NCBI RefSeq assembly: GCF_000317595.1
Contig: NZ_AEJC01000191.1
Coordinates: 1-64,000 of the forward strand
Direction of reading: 5' to 3'
From: Streptomyces ipomoeae 91-03
Lineage (GTDB): Bacteria > Actinomycetota > Actinomycetes > Streptomycetales > Streptomycetaceae
DNA length: 64,000 nt
The position numbers and the translations under genes are program-made. Positions 18,815-27,882 of the stretch are shown piece after piece. The notes beneath the pieces are model-generated. The model had not been told where the DNA came from and ran no database searches. It saw nothing but the letters and a program-made list of their open reading frames with translations. Positions within the stretch are counted from its first letter, which is position 1. Each line of letters opens with the position of its first letter.

Positions 18815-18922
18815 CTTGTGGTGTCGGGGGTGAATCCCCGACTATGCGGGTGGGGACCGGGGCCCCCGTGTCGGTAACGGCAGGGGCGGACCGCTACCCG
18901 GAGTACACAACAGGAGACAGCG

Positions 18923-19768
18923 ATGTCCCAGCAGGCTCAGCCCGTCGAGGCTTCGGAGCCCGAGACCCCGCATCTCGACTTCCAGGGAACGACCCCGTAC
19001 GAGGACTACGTCCAGGCAGACGTCCTCACCCACCTCCAGCACCCCCTCTCCGACGACCCCGGAGAGATGGTCTTCCTGGTGACGACCCAGGTCATGGAGC
19101 TGTGGTTCACCGTCATCGTCCACGAGTGGGAGACCGTGGCCACCGCCCTGCGGAACGACGACGTACCGACCGCCATCGCCGCGCTGAAGCGTTCCGTACG
19201 CGAACTGGAGGCCCTGAACGCCTCCTGGAAGCCTCTCGGCCAGCTCACCCCCGCCCAGTTCAACTCCTACCGCGACGCCCTCGGCGAGGGCTCCGGTTTC
19301 CAGTCGGCGATGTACCGCCGTATGGAGTTCCTGCTCGCCGAGAAGTCCGCGTCCATGCTCGTACCCCACCGGGGCGCCCCGCGCGTCCACGCCGAGTTGG
19401 AGAAGGCGCTGCACGAGCCGAGCCTCTACGACGAGGTCCTGCGGCTCCTGGCCCGCCGCGGCCACGCCATCCCCGACTCCGTCGTCAGCCGTGACGTCTC
19501 CCAGCGCTACGAGCCCTCACCCGAGGTCGAGAAGGTGTGGACCGAGCTCTACTCCGGGGACCCCGACCACGAACTCGCCCGCCTCGGCGAGGCGTTGACC
19601 GACGTCGCCGAACTCGTCTGGCGCTGGCGCAACGACCACCTCGTCGCCACCCGCCGCGCCATGGGCGCCAAGCCCGGCACGGGCGGCTCCGCCGGGGTCG
19701 CCTGGCTGGAGAAGCGCGCCCGCAAGAACGTGTTCCCCGAGCTGTGGACGGCGCGCTCCCATGTCTGA
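18923..19768 (+). CDS. kynA: Tryptophan 2,3-dioxygenase
   Basis: 281 residues. Heme enzyme that opens the indole ring of L-tryptophan to N-formylkynurenine, the first step of the kynurenine pathway. Recognised by TPYEDYVQADVL at the start, VTTQVMELWFTVIVHEW near residue 52, QFNSYRDALGEGSGFQSAMY near 108 (substrate and heme pocket), and GTGGSAGVAWLEK near the C-terminus. The ribosome site AGGAG precedes ATG 18923. It overlaps the kynureninase gene by 8 bases, so the two are co-translated. Confidence 0.96.
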   Translation: MSQQAQPVEASEPETPHLDFQGTTPYEDYVQADVLTHLQHPLSDDPGEMVFLVTTQVMELWFTVIVHEWETVATALRNDDVPTAIAALKRSVRELEALNASWKPLGQLTPAQFNSYRDALGEGSGFQSAMYRRMEFLLAEKSASMLVPHRGAPRVHAELEKALHEPSLYDEVLRLLARRGHAIPDSVVSRDVSQRYEPSPEVEKVWTELYSGDPDHELARLGEALTDVAELVWRWRNDHLVATRRAMGAKPGTGGSAGVAWLEKRARKNVFPELWTARSHV

Positions 19769-21053
19769 CCTCACTGAACTGACCGTTGCCGCAGAAAAGT
19801 TGGACGCGGCGGACGAACTGGCCGCGCTGCGCGAACGCTTCGTCCTCGACGACGCCGTGTACCTCGACGGCAACTCCCTCGGCGCCCTCCCCGCGAACGT
19901 CCCCGGCGCGGTCGCCGACGTCGTCCACCGCCAGTGGGGCGAGCTGCGCATCCGCTCCTGGGACGAGAGCGGCTGGTGGACGGCACCGGAACGCATCGGC
20001 GACCGCATCGCCCCGCTGGTCGGCGCGGCCCCCGGCCAGATCGTCGTCGGCGACTCCACGAGCGTCAACGTGTTCAAGGCACTTGTGGCGGCGGTACGCA
20101 TGGCCGACGACGGCGAGGACCGTACGACTGGTGGCGAGGTTCGTACGGCTGACGGCGAGGACCGTACGACTGGTGGCGTCCGGCATGAGATGACCGCCGG
20201 CGTCCGTGACGAGATCCTGGTCGACGCGACGACGTTCCCCACGGACGGCTACATAGCCGAGTCGGCCGCCCGCCTGACCGGCCGCACCCTGCGCCCGGTG
20301 ACCCCCGCGGAGGTGCCGGACGCGCTGAGCAGCCGTACGGCGGCGGTCCTGCTCAACCACGTCGACTACCGCACCGGCCGCCTCCACGACCTGCCCGCCC
20401 TCACGGCGGCGATCCACGACGCCGGGGCGTACGCCGTCTGGGACCTGTGCCACAGCGCGGGCGCGCTGCCGGTGGGCCTCGACGAGCACGGGGTCGACCT
20501 GGCGGTCGGCTGCACGTACAAGTACCTGAACGGGGGCCCGGGTTCGCCCGCGTACCTCTACGTACGCCGCGCCCTCCAGCCCCGCTTCGACTCCCCCCTC
20601 CCCGGCTGGAACTCGCACGCGGAGCCCTTCGGGATGAGCCGGGAGTACCACCCCACGACGGGTGCGGGGCGGGGCAGGGTGGGCACCCCTGACATCCTGT
20701 CGATGCTGGCCCTGGAGGCGGCACTCGAGGTCTGGGAGGGCGTCTCGATCGATGCGGTCCGAGCCAAGTCCCTGGCCCTGACGGACTTCTTCCTGACCTG
20801 CGTCGCGTCATACGTCCCCGAGGGCCAGGTCGAGTCCCTGACCCCCATCCCTCATTCGGAACGCGGCAGCCAGATAGCGCTCCGCTGTCCCCAAGCCGCC
20901 GAAGTGATGAAACACCTCATCGCCCAAGGCGTCATAGGCGACTTCCGCCACCCCGACGTCCTCCGCTTCGGCTTCACCCCGCTCTACGTAGGCTTCGCAG
21001 ACGTGGAACGAGCGGCCCGAGTACTGGCAAACACGCTGAAGTCCCTCACATAA
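19761..21053 (+). CDS. kynU: Kynureninase
   Basis: 430 residues. PLP enzyme that splits kynurenine into anthranilate and alanine. Fold-type I motifs: YLDGNSLGALP near 34, WDLCHSAGALPVGL near 228, and the Schiff-base lysine in GCTYKYLNGGPGSPAYLYV near residue 254. Full length apart from an insertion of about 30 residues (about 115-145) made of two Asp/Glu-Arg-Thr-Gly repeats not expected in the family. Anthranilate from this route feeds secondary metabolism in several Streptomyces. It overlaps kynA by 8 bases. Confidence 0.94.
   Translation: MSDLTELTVAAEKLDAADELAALRERFVLDDAVYLDGNSLGALPANVPGAVADVVHRQWGELRIRSWDESGWWTAPERIGDRIAPLVGAAPGQIVVGDSTSVNVFKALVAAVRMADDGEDRTTGGEVRTADGEDRTTGGVRHEMTAGVRDEILVDATTFPTDGYIAESAARLTGRTLRPVTPAEVPDALSSRTAAVLLNHVDYRTGRLHDLPALTAAIHDAGAYAVWDLCHSAGALPVGLDEHGVDLAVGCTYKYLNGGPGSPAYLYVRRALQPRFDSPLPGWNSHAEPFGMSREYHPTTGAGRGRVGTPDILSMLALEAALEVWEGVSIDAVRAKSLALTDFFLTCVASYVPEGQVESLTPIPHSERGSQIALRCPQAAEVMKHLIAQGVIGDFRHPDVLRFGFTPLYVGFADVERAARVLANTLKSLT
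20108..20177 (+). repeat. 42-bp in-frame duplication inside kynU
   Basis: A 28-base word starting GACGGCGAGGACCGTACGAC occurs at 20108 and 20150, 42 bases apart. It encodes DGEDRTTGGE-type repeats in a surface position between core segments. Confidence 0.8.
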
Positions 21054-21432
21054 CCCTCCACGACAACGGCCCGGCTGCCACTCCCCATGCGCAGCCTCGG
21101 GCAATCGTGCCGCCGGTTCGGTTGGCTGTCCGCCTGTCCTGGCTGCGGGCAGCCGCGCCGCCGGCCCGGCTGCCCGCCCAGCCCCAGCGCCGGATCACCA
21201 ACCACCCCGGGCCCCGGATCACGCACGCACCCCGAGCACCCCACCCCCAGTTCCCCCTGGGGGCGCCCCCAGCAAACCCCACCAGACCCGCCAACCCTCA
21301 CCCAGCGTCACATCCCCGTGTCGACGCACGTCACGGGCCTGATACCGTCCCCGCCAACGGCAGGCATCCAGTTCCCACGCCCGCCCACCCCCAAACCCTT
21401 CCAAATCCGTTTCACCCTTGAGAGGTTGGAGC
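21054..21432. other. Intergenic region with palindromic repeats
   Basis: 379 bases, no gene seen. 21070-21190 is a diverged relative of the stem-loop element at 14380-14490 (GGGCAGCCGCGCC...GGCTGCCCG). The remainder is C-rich and probably carries the promoter of the hydrolase gene; no clear -35/-10 pair was found. Confidence 0.5.
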
Positions 21433-22383
21433 ATGCCGGACGACGACGCCGCAGCCCGCGATGCCGCCGAAGAGGCATCCGCCTTCTCACACCCCCCAGT
21501 CGCCCCCGACACCACCAAGTCCTACGGCGACCACCCCGACCAGGTGATCGACTTCTACGCCCCCCACACATCTGACACAACGACACCCCCGGCCTCCGTC
21601 CCAGGCGCAGGCGCAGGCACAGACGCAACCGCGACCACCGGCACAGCCCCACTCGTCGTCATCCTCCACGGCGGCGCATGGCGCGCCCCGTACGACCGCC
21701 ACCACATCACCCCCTTCGCCGACTACCTGGCCCGCCGAGGCTTCGCCGTGGCCAACGTCGAGTACAGGAGGGGCAGCTCACTACCGACCCAGACGGGCCC
21801 GACCGGCGCGACGGGCCCCGTGGCGGGTCGCTGGCCGGAGACGTTCGACGACGTGGCCGCCGCGATGGACGCCCTGCCCGCCCTCGTACGGGAGGCCCTG
21901 CCGCAGGCGGACCCGCGCCGCACGGTACTGACCGGCCATTCCGCAGGCGGCCACCTCGCCCTGTGGGCGGCAGCCCGCCACCTACTCCCGTCGGACACCC
22001 CGTGGCGCACCTCCCGCCCGGCCCCGCTGCGCGGCGTCGTCGCCCTCGCCCCGATCGCCGACTTCGCCGTCGCCGAGAAACTGGACGTCTGCGGCGGCGC
22101 GACCACCCAACTCCTCGGCGGCCAGGACAAGTTCACGGAACGCCGCCCGTACGCCGACCCGGCCCTCCTCCTGCCGACAGGCATCGCCACCACCCTCGTA
22201 CAGGGCCGCTCCGACATCGTCGTACCGCAGGCCGTGGCCGAGGCCTACGCGGACGCGGCGGCGAAGGCGGGCGAGATCGTGGGCCTGACCCTGCTGGAGG
22301 ACGTGGGCCACTTCCCCCTGATCGACCCGGCGGCGGACGCGTGCGCGGTGGTGGCGGAGGAGATCGCCCAACTGGCCTGGTGA
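21433..22383 (+). CDS. Alpha/beta hydrolase, probable kynurenine formamidase
   Basis: 316 residues, esterase/lipase-like. The oxyanion motif HGGAW is at about residue 79, the nucleophile elbow GHSAGG near 168, the acid in GRSDIVV near 260 and the His in EDVGHFPLID near 293. The HGGxW plus GHSAGG form is that of BNA7/AFMID-type arylformamidases. These convert N-formylkynurenine to kynurenine, exactly the step missing between kynA and kynU upstream. The role is therefore inferred from context. A Thr/Ala/Gly-rich stretch (about 50-70) is unusual. ATG 21433 follows GAGG at good spacing. Confidence 0.8.
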   Translation: MPDDDAAARDAAEEASAFSHPPVAPDTTKSYGDHPDQVIDFYAPHTSDTTTPPASVPGAGAGTDATATTGTAPLVVILHGGAWRAPYDRHHITPFADYLARRGFAVANVEYRRGSSLPTQTGPTGATGPVAGRWPETFDDVAAAMDALPALVREALPQADPRRTVLTGHSAGGHLALWAAARHLLPSDTPWRTSRPAPLRGVVALAPIADFAVAEKLDVCGGATTQLLGGQDKFTERRPYADPALLLPTGIATTLVQGRSDIVVPQAVAEAYADAAAKAGEIVGLTLLEDVGHFPLIDPAADACAVVAEEIAQLAW

Positions 22384-22442
22384 GCCGGCCTGATGAGCCG
22401 GCCTGGTGAGGCCGCCGAACGCCCCCTCCTCCCCCTCACGGG

Positions 22443-22462
22443 GATACCCGTAATACCTGAGA
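22443..22462 (+). promoter_or_regulatory. GATACCCGTA box, copy 1
   Basis: GATACCCGTAATACCTGAGA, 115 bases before the DUF1023 gene. It recurs with one change at 27797-27816 before the second sensor kinase. In both places GTGACG and CCGACC follow about 26 bases downstream. I interpret it as a regulator binding site attached to a promoter. Confidence 0.6.
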
Positions 22463-22576
22463 GCTACATCCCATGTGAGCTCCCAGGCGTGACGCCGACC
22501 ACGCCCCCTGATCCATAGCTTCCTTCCAGAACGGCCCGACCAGCGGCCGGGCCGAACTGGAAGGGGCGGGGGCGAC

Positions 22577-24001
22577 ATGGCGGTCACGACACGACCGGAG
22601 GCACGAGGGAGCCGAAGCGGAAACGACGCTGACCGGATCCGAGACGCCGGGCCGAGCCGATATGACGGCCGAAGCCGAGACGGCAGCCCGAGCCAAAACG
22701 ACGCGCGGACCGGAGACGGCGGGCGGACCCGAGACGCGAGGTGGAATCGACACCACGAGCCAAGCCAACGCCACGAGCCGAGCCGACACGACGACGCTGG
22801 TCGAGACGCCGGCCCGGACCACCATGACGAGCGGCACCGAGACGGAGACGCCAAGCCAGGCCAACACGGTGAGCGTCACAGAGACGCGAAGCCGGACCGC
22901 CACGACGAGCGGCGCCAAGACGCGAAGCCGGACCGCCACGACGAGCGGCGCCAAGACGCGAAGCCGGACTGGCACAGCGCGCGGCGCCAAGACGCGAAGC
23001 CGTACGGACACGGCGCGTGGCGCCGAAACATCCGGTCGGCCCACCGAACCACCTGGCCCGCCCGCCTACGCCGCACCCTCCTCGCCCTCCTCGTCGCGAC
23101 CGCTGTAATCGCCCCCGTCTCAGCAGCGGCCCAACCCCAGATCCCGGCCCCGGCCCCCGCCGCCGCTTCCCTCACGCTCCCGACCCGAGCGACGCTCCAG
23201 ACGACATACAGGGCCAACCGTGCGAACGCGGAGGCGGCGGCCCGCATGGCCGAGGCCCACGGTGACCGGAGCCGGGCGGCGACGGACCGTTCGATGGCGG
23301 CCCCTTCCCGGCAGTTCCTGTCGTTCGACGGCCGGGGCCCCGGCCGGACCGTGGAAGTCTTCGGCGACCTGCTGAAGGCAGACCACATAGCGGTACTGGT
23401 CCCGGGCTCGGACACAAGCCTGGACACATACGACCGCTTCCAGAAGGCGGCACAGGCACTCCATACCGAGACAGGCCCGGGCACGGCGGTCATCGCGTGG
23501 CTCGGCCACGAGACACCGGGGACGATCAGCACGACGGTCCTGACCCCCACCCGGGCCGAACAGGCGGCCCCACACCTGCGCACGTTCGTGCATGAACTAC
23601 GCGGACTGGTGGGCGGTTCGGCGGACGTCTCCCTGGTCTGCCACTCATACGGCTCGGTGGTGTGCGGCCGAGCCGCCGCCGGCCTGGACGACGTCGACGA
23701 CATCGTCATGATCGGCAGCCCCGGCGCAGGCGTGGACAGCGCCGCCGCACTGGACACCTCGGCCCAGGTATGGGCGGCCCGAGGCACCGACGACTGGATC
23801 GAGATGGTCCCGCACACCCAGGCGGACTTCTTCGGCACCACGATCGGCTTCGGCACCGACCCCACGTCCCCGGCCTTCGGCGCCCACGTCTTCCCAGCAG
23901 GCGACGCCGGCCACAGCGACTACTTCGCCCCCGGCTCCCTCTCCCTCAAAAACCTTGCCCACATAACCCGAGGCACCCTCACGGAGACCCCCGATGCGTG
24001 A
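22577..24001 (+). CDS. DUF1023 alpha/beta hydrolase with repeat-rich N-terminal extension
   Basis: 474 residues. Residues 1-145 are a hydrophilic Asp/Arg/His/Lys extension ending in 12-residue repeats (RDAKPDRHDERRQ type). A membrane/signal segment follows (RTLLALLVATAVIAPVSA, about 167-185). The C-terminal half is an actinobacterial DUF1023 hydrolase with the nucleophile elbow CHSYGS near 356 and AGHSDYF near the end. It would act outside the cell or at the membrane surface; the substrate is unknown. The long extension before the signal is odd, and translation may in reality begin later. It overlaps the acyltransferase gene by 8 bases. Confidence 0.8.
   Translation: MAVTTRPEARGSRSGNDADRIRDAGPSRYDGRSRDGSPSQNDARTGDGGRTRDARWNRHHEPSQRHEPSRHDDAGRDAGPDHHDERHRDGDAKPGQHGERHRDAKPDRHDERRQDAKPDRHDERRQDAKPDWHSARRQDAKPYGHGAWRRNIRSAHRTTWPARLRRTLLALLVATAVIAPVSAAAQPQIPAPAPAAASLTLPTRATLQTTYRANRANAEAAARMAEAHGDRSRAATDRSMAAPSRQFLSFDGRGPGRTVEVFGDLLKADHIAVLVPGSDTSLDTYDRFQKAAQALHTETGPGTAVIAWLGHETPGTISTTVLTPTRAEQAAPHLRTFVHELRGLVGGSADVSLVCHSYGSVVCGRAAAGLDDVDDIVMIGSPGAGVDSAAALDTSAQVWAARGTDDWIEMVPHTQADFFGTTIGFGTDPTSPAFGAHVFPAGDAGHSDYFAPGSLSLKNLAHITRGTLTETPDA
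22884..23027 (+). repeat. 36-bp in-frame tandem repeat, four copies
   Basis: Units beginning ACGCGAAGCCG at 22884, 22920, 22956 and 22992, exactly 36 bases apart, encoding the Lys-Pro-Asp/Arg-rich repeats of the DUF1023 protein. Confidence 0.9.
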
Positions 24002-25619
24002 CCACCCAACCCCCACGCCCAGGGCCACCCACGTGTCCAATCCCAAGACCACCCCAGCGCCCCCACCCGCACCCGCCGAGGTCGGCCAACCCCACCGGGA
24101 GTCGAACGCACGCGAAGTCGATGCCGCTGCAGTGGGCACAGCCGTTGTCCCACCCACACACCCATCCGCACTCGCCGACGGTGCTCAACCCCCACAGGGG
24201 CCACCCGCACCCGAAATCGATTGCCGCACGGGCGGTGCGGGTGGGAACCCAAATCCGGCCGAAGGCCGGGCATCCCACCACACACCCGCACCCGACACAC
24301 CCGCACTCGACAGTGCCCCCGCACACCCCCTCCACCCCCGCTCCCCGCACAACCCCCTACGCGCCGCAGCCCACCGCATCCACAACTCCACCCCCACCAG
24401 CCGAGACCGCGCCGTAGACGCCCTCCGAGCCCTCGCCATACTCGGCATAATCCTGGGCCACTGGCTGGTGACGGCCCTGGTCTCGACCGGCGGCGGCACC
24501 CTCCACACCTCAAGCCCCCTCCAGCACATGCCCTGGCTGGCCCCCATCTCCTGGCTCTTCCAAACCCTGGCCGTCTTCTTCCTGGTCGGCGGCCACGTGG
24601 CGACGAAGAGCTACGCCTCCGCCCGAGCCCGAGGCACCACGTACCCCCAATGGCTGGCCACCCGCCTGGGCCGCCTGTTCATACCGGTCGCGGCAGTCCT
24701 GACCCTCTGGACGGTCGTGACGATCACCCTCCTGGCCACAGACACCGACTTCGCCACGGTCCACACCCTCCTCAAACTGGCCCTGTCCCCGCTGTGGTTC
24801 CTCCTGGTCTTCGCGGCACTGACAGCGGCAACACCGTTGGTGGCCCGCCTGAACCCCCTGTGGCCCCTGGCCGTGGTCCTCCACGTCGACATCGCCCGCT
24901 TCGGCCTGGGCGCCCCGGCCGCGCTCGGCTGGATCAACCTGGCGGCGGGCTGGCTGGTCCCGTACGCCCTGGGCGCGGCCTGGACCCGAGGCGAACTGGA
25001 CCGCCACCGCGCCGGCTGGTTCCTACTCGTATCCGGCGCGACGGCAACGGCGGCCCTGATCACGTGGGCCGGCTACCCGGCCTCGATGGTCGGCGTCCCC
25101 GGCTCCCACATCTCCAACCTGACCCCCCCGACCCTGGCCGCCGTGACCTTCGGCCTGGCCCAGTGCGGCCTGGCCCTCCTGCTCCGAGGCCCCCTCCGCC
25201 GCACACTGGCACGACGACCCATGGCCTGGGCAGCGGTGGCGGTCGTCAACCTCTCGGCGATGACGGTGTTCCTGTGGCACCAGACGGCTCTGATGGCAAC
25301 GACCGCCACCGGCCTGGCGGCAGGCCATCTCCCCGGCCTGCACACACCCCCCGACACCTTGACCTGGGTAGCGGCCCGTCTGGCCTGGCTCCCGGTGTTC
25401 ACTTTGGCCCTCCTCCTCTGCTGGGCCGCGTTCCACACCTACGAGACCCGGCACCCGAACGAACGGCGCCGCCCCGAAACCACCCGGCACCCGAACCAAC
25501 AGCGCCAACCCAAATCCCCCCGACACCCAACCGAAGCCCGTCAACCCAAGAACACCCCGCACCCGGAAACCCCGCGCCGCCCCAAAATCCCGCAGCCCAG
25601 GACGGCGCCCCATGCCTAG
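23994..25619 (+). CDS. Membrane acyltransferase family 3 protein
   Basis: 541 residues. After a 140-residue Pro/His/Ala-rich cytoplasmic extension comes SRDRAVDALRALAILGIILGHW, the first helix of OafA/YrhL-type acyltransferases, followed by about ten helices. Such enzymes move acyl groups from a cytoplasmic donor to surface glycans, lipids or antibiotics. The C-terminus is again low complexity (RHPNERRRPE-type repeats). It overlaps the hydrolase upstream (8 bases) and the sensor kinase downstream (8 bases), so hydrolase, acyltransferase, kinase and regulator form one operon. Confidence 0.85.
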   Translation: MRDHPTPTPRATHVSNPKTTPAPPPAPAEVGQPHRESNAREVDAAAVGTAVVPPTHPSALADGAQPPQGPPAPEIDCRTGGAGGNPNPAEGRASHHTPAPDTPALDSAPAHPLHPRSPHNPLRAAAHRIHNSTPTSRDRAVDALRALAILGIILGHWLVTALVSTGGGTLHTSSPLQHMPWLAPISWLFQTLAVFFLVGGHVATKSYASARARGTTYPQWLATRLGRLFIPVAAVLTLWTVVTITLLATDTDFATVHTLLKLALSPLWFLLVFAALTAATPLVARLNPLWPLAVVLHVDIARFGLGAPAALGWINLAAGWLVPYALGAAWTRGELDRHRAGWFLLVSGATATAALITWAGYPASMVGVPGSHISNLTPPTLAAVTFGLAQCGLALLLRGPLRRTLARRPMAWAAVAVVNLSAMTVFLWHQTALMATTATGLAAGHLPGLHTPPDTLTWVAARLAWLPVFTLALLLCWAAFHTYETRHPNERRRPETTRHPNQQRQPKSPRHPTEARQPKNTPHPETPRRPKIPQPRTAPHA

Positions 25620-27066
25620 GCTGGTCCGAATGAGCGCAGTGGAGAAACGGCTGACCACAGGGCTTCGCATGCTGCGCGAAGACCTGTTGAGCAGCGAGGC
25701 CCACCCGCTGCCCCCCTCGGTGTGGCTGCGTTGGCTGCCGCACGGCCTGGTCTTCCTGATCGCGCTCGGCATCACGCTGGGGAACATCGACCAGATGGAG
25801 GACCGCTACCACCTGGGCGCGGAGTACACCCTGCTGTGCTCGCTGGCCCAGGGCGCGGCGGTGGCGCTCGCGCTGTGGTGGCCGGTACCGGCGTGGTGGG
25901 CCTCCATGGTCGTCACCGTCGTCGTGGCCCTCGGCGTCCGGATCCAACTGTTCCATCTGCTCACCGGGGCGGCCCAGTTCGACCTGACGGTGCCGAACGA
26001 CCTGCCGCGGGGCAACGTCCCATGGCCGTGGAGCCCGCCCGGGATGATCGCGCACGCCGTGATCCTCTTCCTGCTCGCGCTACGCCTGCCCACCCGCGTC
26101 GCGGTCGAGGTGCTGGCGTTGACCGCCCTGGCCACCTATGTCGTCCAGGGAGTCATCGGCGCCCCGGCCTACTCGTCGACGAGCACCCTGGCCATGGCCC
26201 TCTTCATCGGCGTCGTCCTCCTCGGCAGCACGATGAGAGGCCGCCGCGAGGCGCGTACCCAACTCGTCGAACAGGCCGGCCTCACCGCCGAGGAACGCGC
26301 CCGCCGCACGGTCCTGGAGGAGCGCAGCCGTATCGCACGCGAGCTGCACGACGTGGTCGCCCACCACATGTCGGTGATCTCCATCCAGGCTCAGGTCGCC
26401 CCCCACCTGGTGGAGAACCCGCCCGACGAACTGAAGGAGAACCTCAACGGCATCCGGCAGAACGCGCTGGAGGCCCTCACCGAACTCCGCCGCGTCCTCG
26501 GTGTCCTGCGTGCCGAAGACCCGGCGGACCCCGACGACCCGCACGGCATAACGGCCGCCGCCGAGGGCACCGCCCCCCACACCCCGCAACCCACCCTGGA
26601 CCGCCTCGACGCCCTCGTCGAGAACACCCGTGCCGCGGGGCTGGCCGTCACCACCGAGATCCACGGCGACGTACGCCCGCTGCCGCCCGGCGTGGAGCTG
26701 TCGGCGTACCGGATCGTCCAGGAGGCGCTGAGCAACGCCCTGCGTCACGCTCCCGGGTCGACCGTACGAGTGGAACTGACTCATTTCCCGCGCGGTCTCC
26801 AACTCCGGGTCATCAACTCCAGACCCGACCGCCCGGCCCAGCCGTCACCCGGCGCGGGCCACGGTCTACTCGGTATGCGTGAACGCGCCGCGATGCTCGG
26901 TGGCACCCTCATGGCGACCGAAACCTCCCACGGCGGCTTCGCGGTGGTCGCCTTCCTCCCGAGGAACGGCGCCCCCGGCGCCGACATGTCACCCCGTACG
27001 ACCTCCGGCACCTCACCGGCGACCGCCGGCCTCTCACCGGACACGACAGGAGAAGAGACCCCATGA
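25612..27066 (+). CDS. Sensor histidine kinase 1 (HisKA_3, NarL-type partner)
   Basis: 484 residues, or 478 from ATG 25630. Five or so membrane helices in the first 210 residues without a large outer loop, then the dimerisation box with the phosphorylated His in RIARELHDVVAHHMSV (about 246), the N box EALSNALRHAP and the glycine box GAGHGLLGMRERAAMLGG. It autophosphorylates and passes phosphate to the regulator encoded next. Its TGA overlaps the ATG of that gene. The signal is unknown; membrane-embedded sensing is likely given the short loops. Confidence 0.9.
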   Translation: MPRLVRMSAVEKRLTTGLRMLREDLLSSEAHPLPPSVWLRWLPHGLVFLIALGITLGNIDQMEDRYHLGAEYTLLCSLAQGAAVALALWWPVPAWWASMVVTVVVALGVRIQLFHLLTGAAQFDLTVPNDLPRGNVPWPWSPPGMIAHAVILFLLALRLPTRVAVEVLALTALATYVVQGVIGAPAYSSTSTLAMALFIGVVLLGSTMRGRREARTQLVEQAGLTAEERARRTVLEERSRIARELHDVVAHHMSVISIQAQVAPHLVENPPDELKENLNGIRQNALEALTELRRVLGVLRAEDPADPDDPHGITAAAEGTAPHTPQPTLDRLDALVENTRAAGLAVTTEIHGDVRPLPPGVELSAYRIVQEALSNALRHAPGSTVRVELTHFPRGLQLRVINSRPDRPAQPSPGAGHGLLGMRERAAMLGGTLMATETSHGGFAVVAFLPRNGAPGADMSPRTTSGTSPATAGLSPDTTGEETP

Positions 27067-27737
27067 CGAGCGGCACCATCCGCGTACTGATCGCCGACGA
27101 CCAGCAGATGGTCCGGCAGGGCTTCTCGGTGCTGCTCAACACCCAGCCCGACATCGACGTCGTCGGCCAGGCGGTGCACGGCCTCGACGCCATCGACAAG
27201 GTCACCGAACTCGCCCCGGACGTCGTCCTGATGGACATCCGCATGCCCGAACTCGGCGGTATCGAAGCCACCCGCCGCATCACCGCCGAGCACCCGCACA
27301 TCAGAGTCCTGGTGCTCACCACCTTCGACCTGGACGAGTACGTGTACGAGGCCCTGCGCGCCGGCGCGTCCGGCTTCCTCCTCAAGGACGCCTCCGCAGA
27401 CCAACTGGCCGAAGCGGTACGGGTGGTGGCGGCGGGCGACGCGCTGCTCGCACCCGGTATCACCCGCCGTCTCATCGCCGAGTTCTCCCGCCTGGGCACC
27501 GCGCCCCGCGCCCCGCTGAAGGACCGCGTCGGCGACCTGACCGAGCGGGAGACGGAGGTCCTCGCCCTGATCGCCCAGGGCCTGTCCAACGCCGAGATCG
27601 CCGAACGCCTCGTCGTGGCCGAACAGACCGTGAAGACCCACGTGGGCCGCATCCTCGTCAAACTGGGCCTCCGCGACCGCACCCAGGCGGCGGTCTTCGC
27701 CTACGAATCCGGCTTGGTCCGCCCTTCCGGCTACTGA
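27063..27737 (+). CDS. NarL/LuxR-family response regulator 1
   Basis: 224 residues. Receiver domain with acidic pair DD near 10, phospho-acceptor Asp58 in VVLMDIRMPE and Lys in FLLKDAS; C-terminal LuxR HTH with LTERETEVLALIAQGLSNAEIAERL. ATGA overlap with the kinase. It is closely similar to regulator 2 (29229-29903), with the same length and Asp58 position, so the two pairs arose by duplication. Confidence 0.93.
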   Translation: MTSGTIRVLIADDQQMVRQGFSVLLNTQPDIDVVGQAVHGLDAIDKVTELAPDVVLMDIRMPELGGIEATRRITAEHPHIRVLVLTTFDLDEYVYEALRAGASGFLLKDASADQLAEAVRVVAAGDALLAPGITRRLIAEFSRLGTAPRAPLKDRVGDLTERETEVLALIAQGLSNAEIAERLVVAEQTVKTHVGRILVKLGLRDRTQAAVFAYESGLVRPSGY

Positions 27738-27796
27738 CGCGCACGGGGTCGGCTTCCGTGAACCGCCCCATAAGCCGCCTTTCAGTCGCCCCCACC

Positions 27797-27816
27797 GATA
27801 CCCGTAGTACCTGAGA
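27797..27816 (+). promoter_or_regulatory. GATACCCGTA box, copy 2
   Basis: GATACCCGTAGTACCTGAGA, one mismatch to 22443-22462, followed at 27842 by GTGACGACGCCGACC. The kinase GTG start is 67 bases downstream. TACCGT near 27871 could be the -10 element, which would make the transcript nearly leaderless. Confidence 0.6.
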
Positions 27817-27882
27817 CGGACCTCACAGGACCCATCTCACTGGTGACGACGCCGACCCCGGCCTCCACCTACCGTTTTCCAT

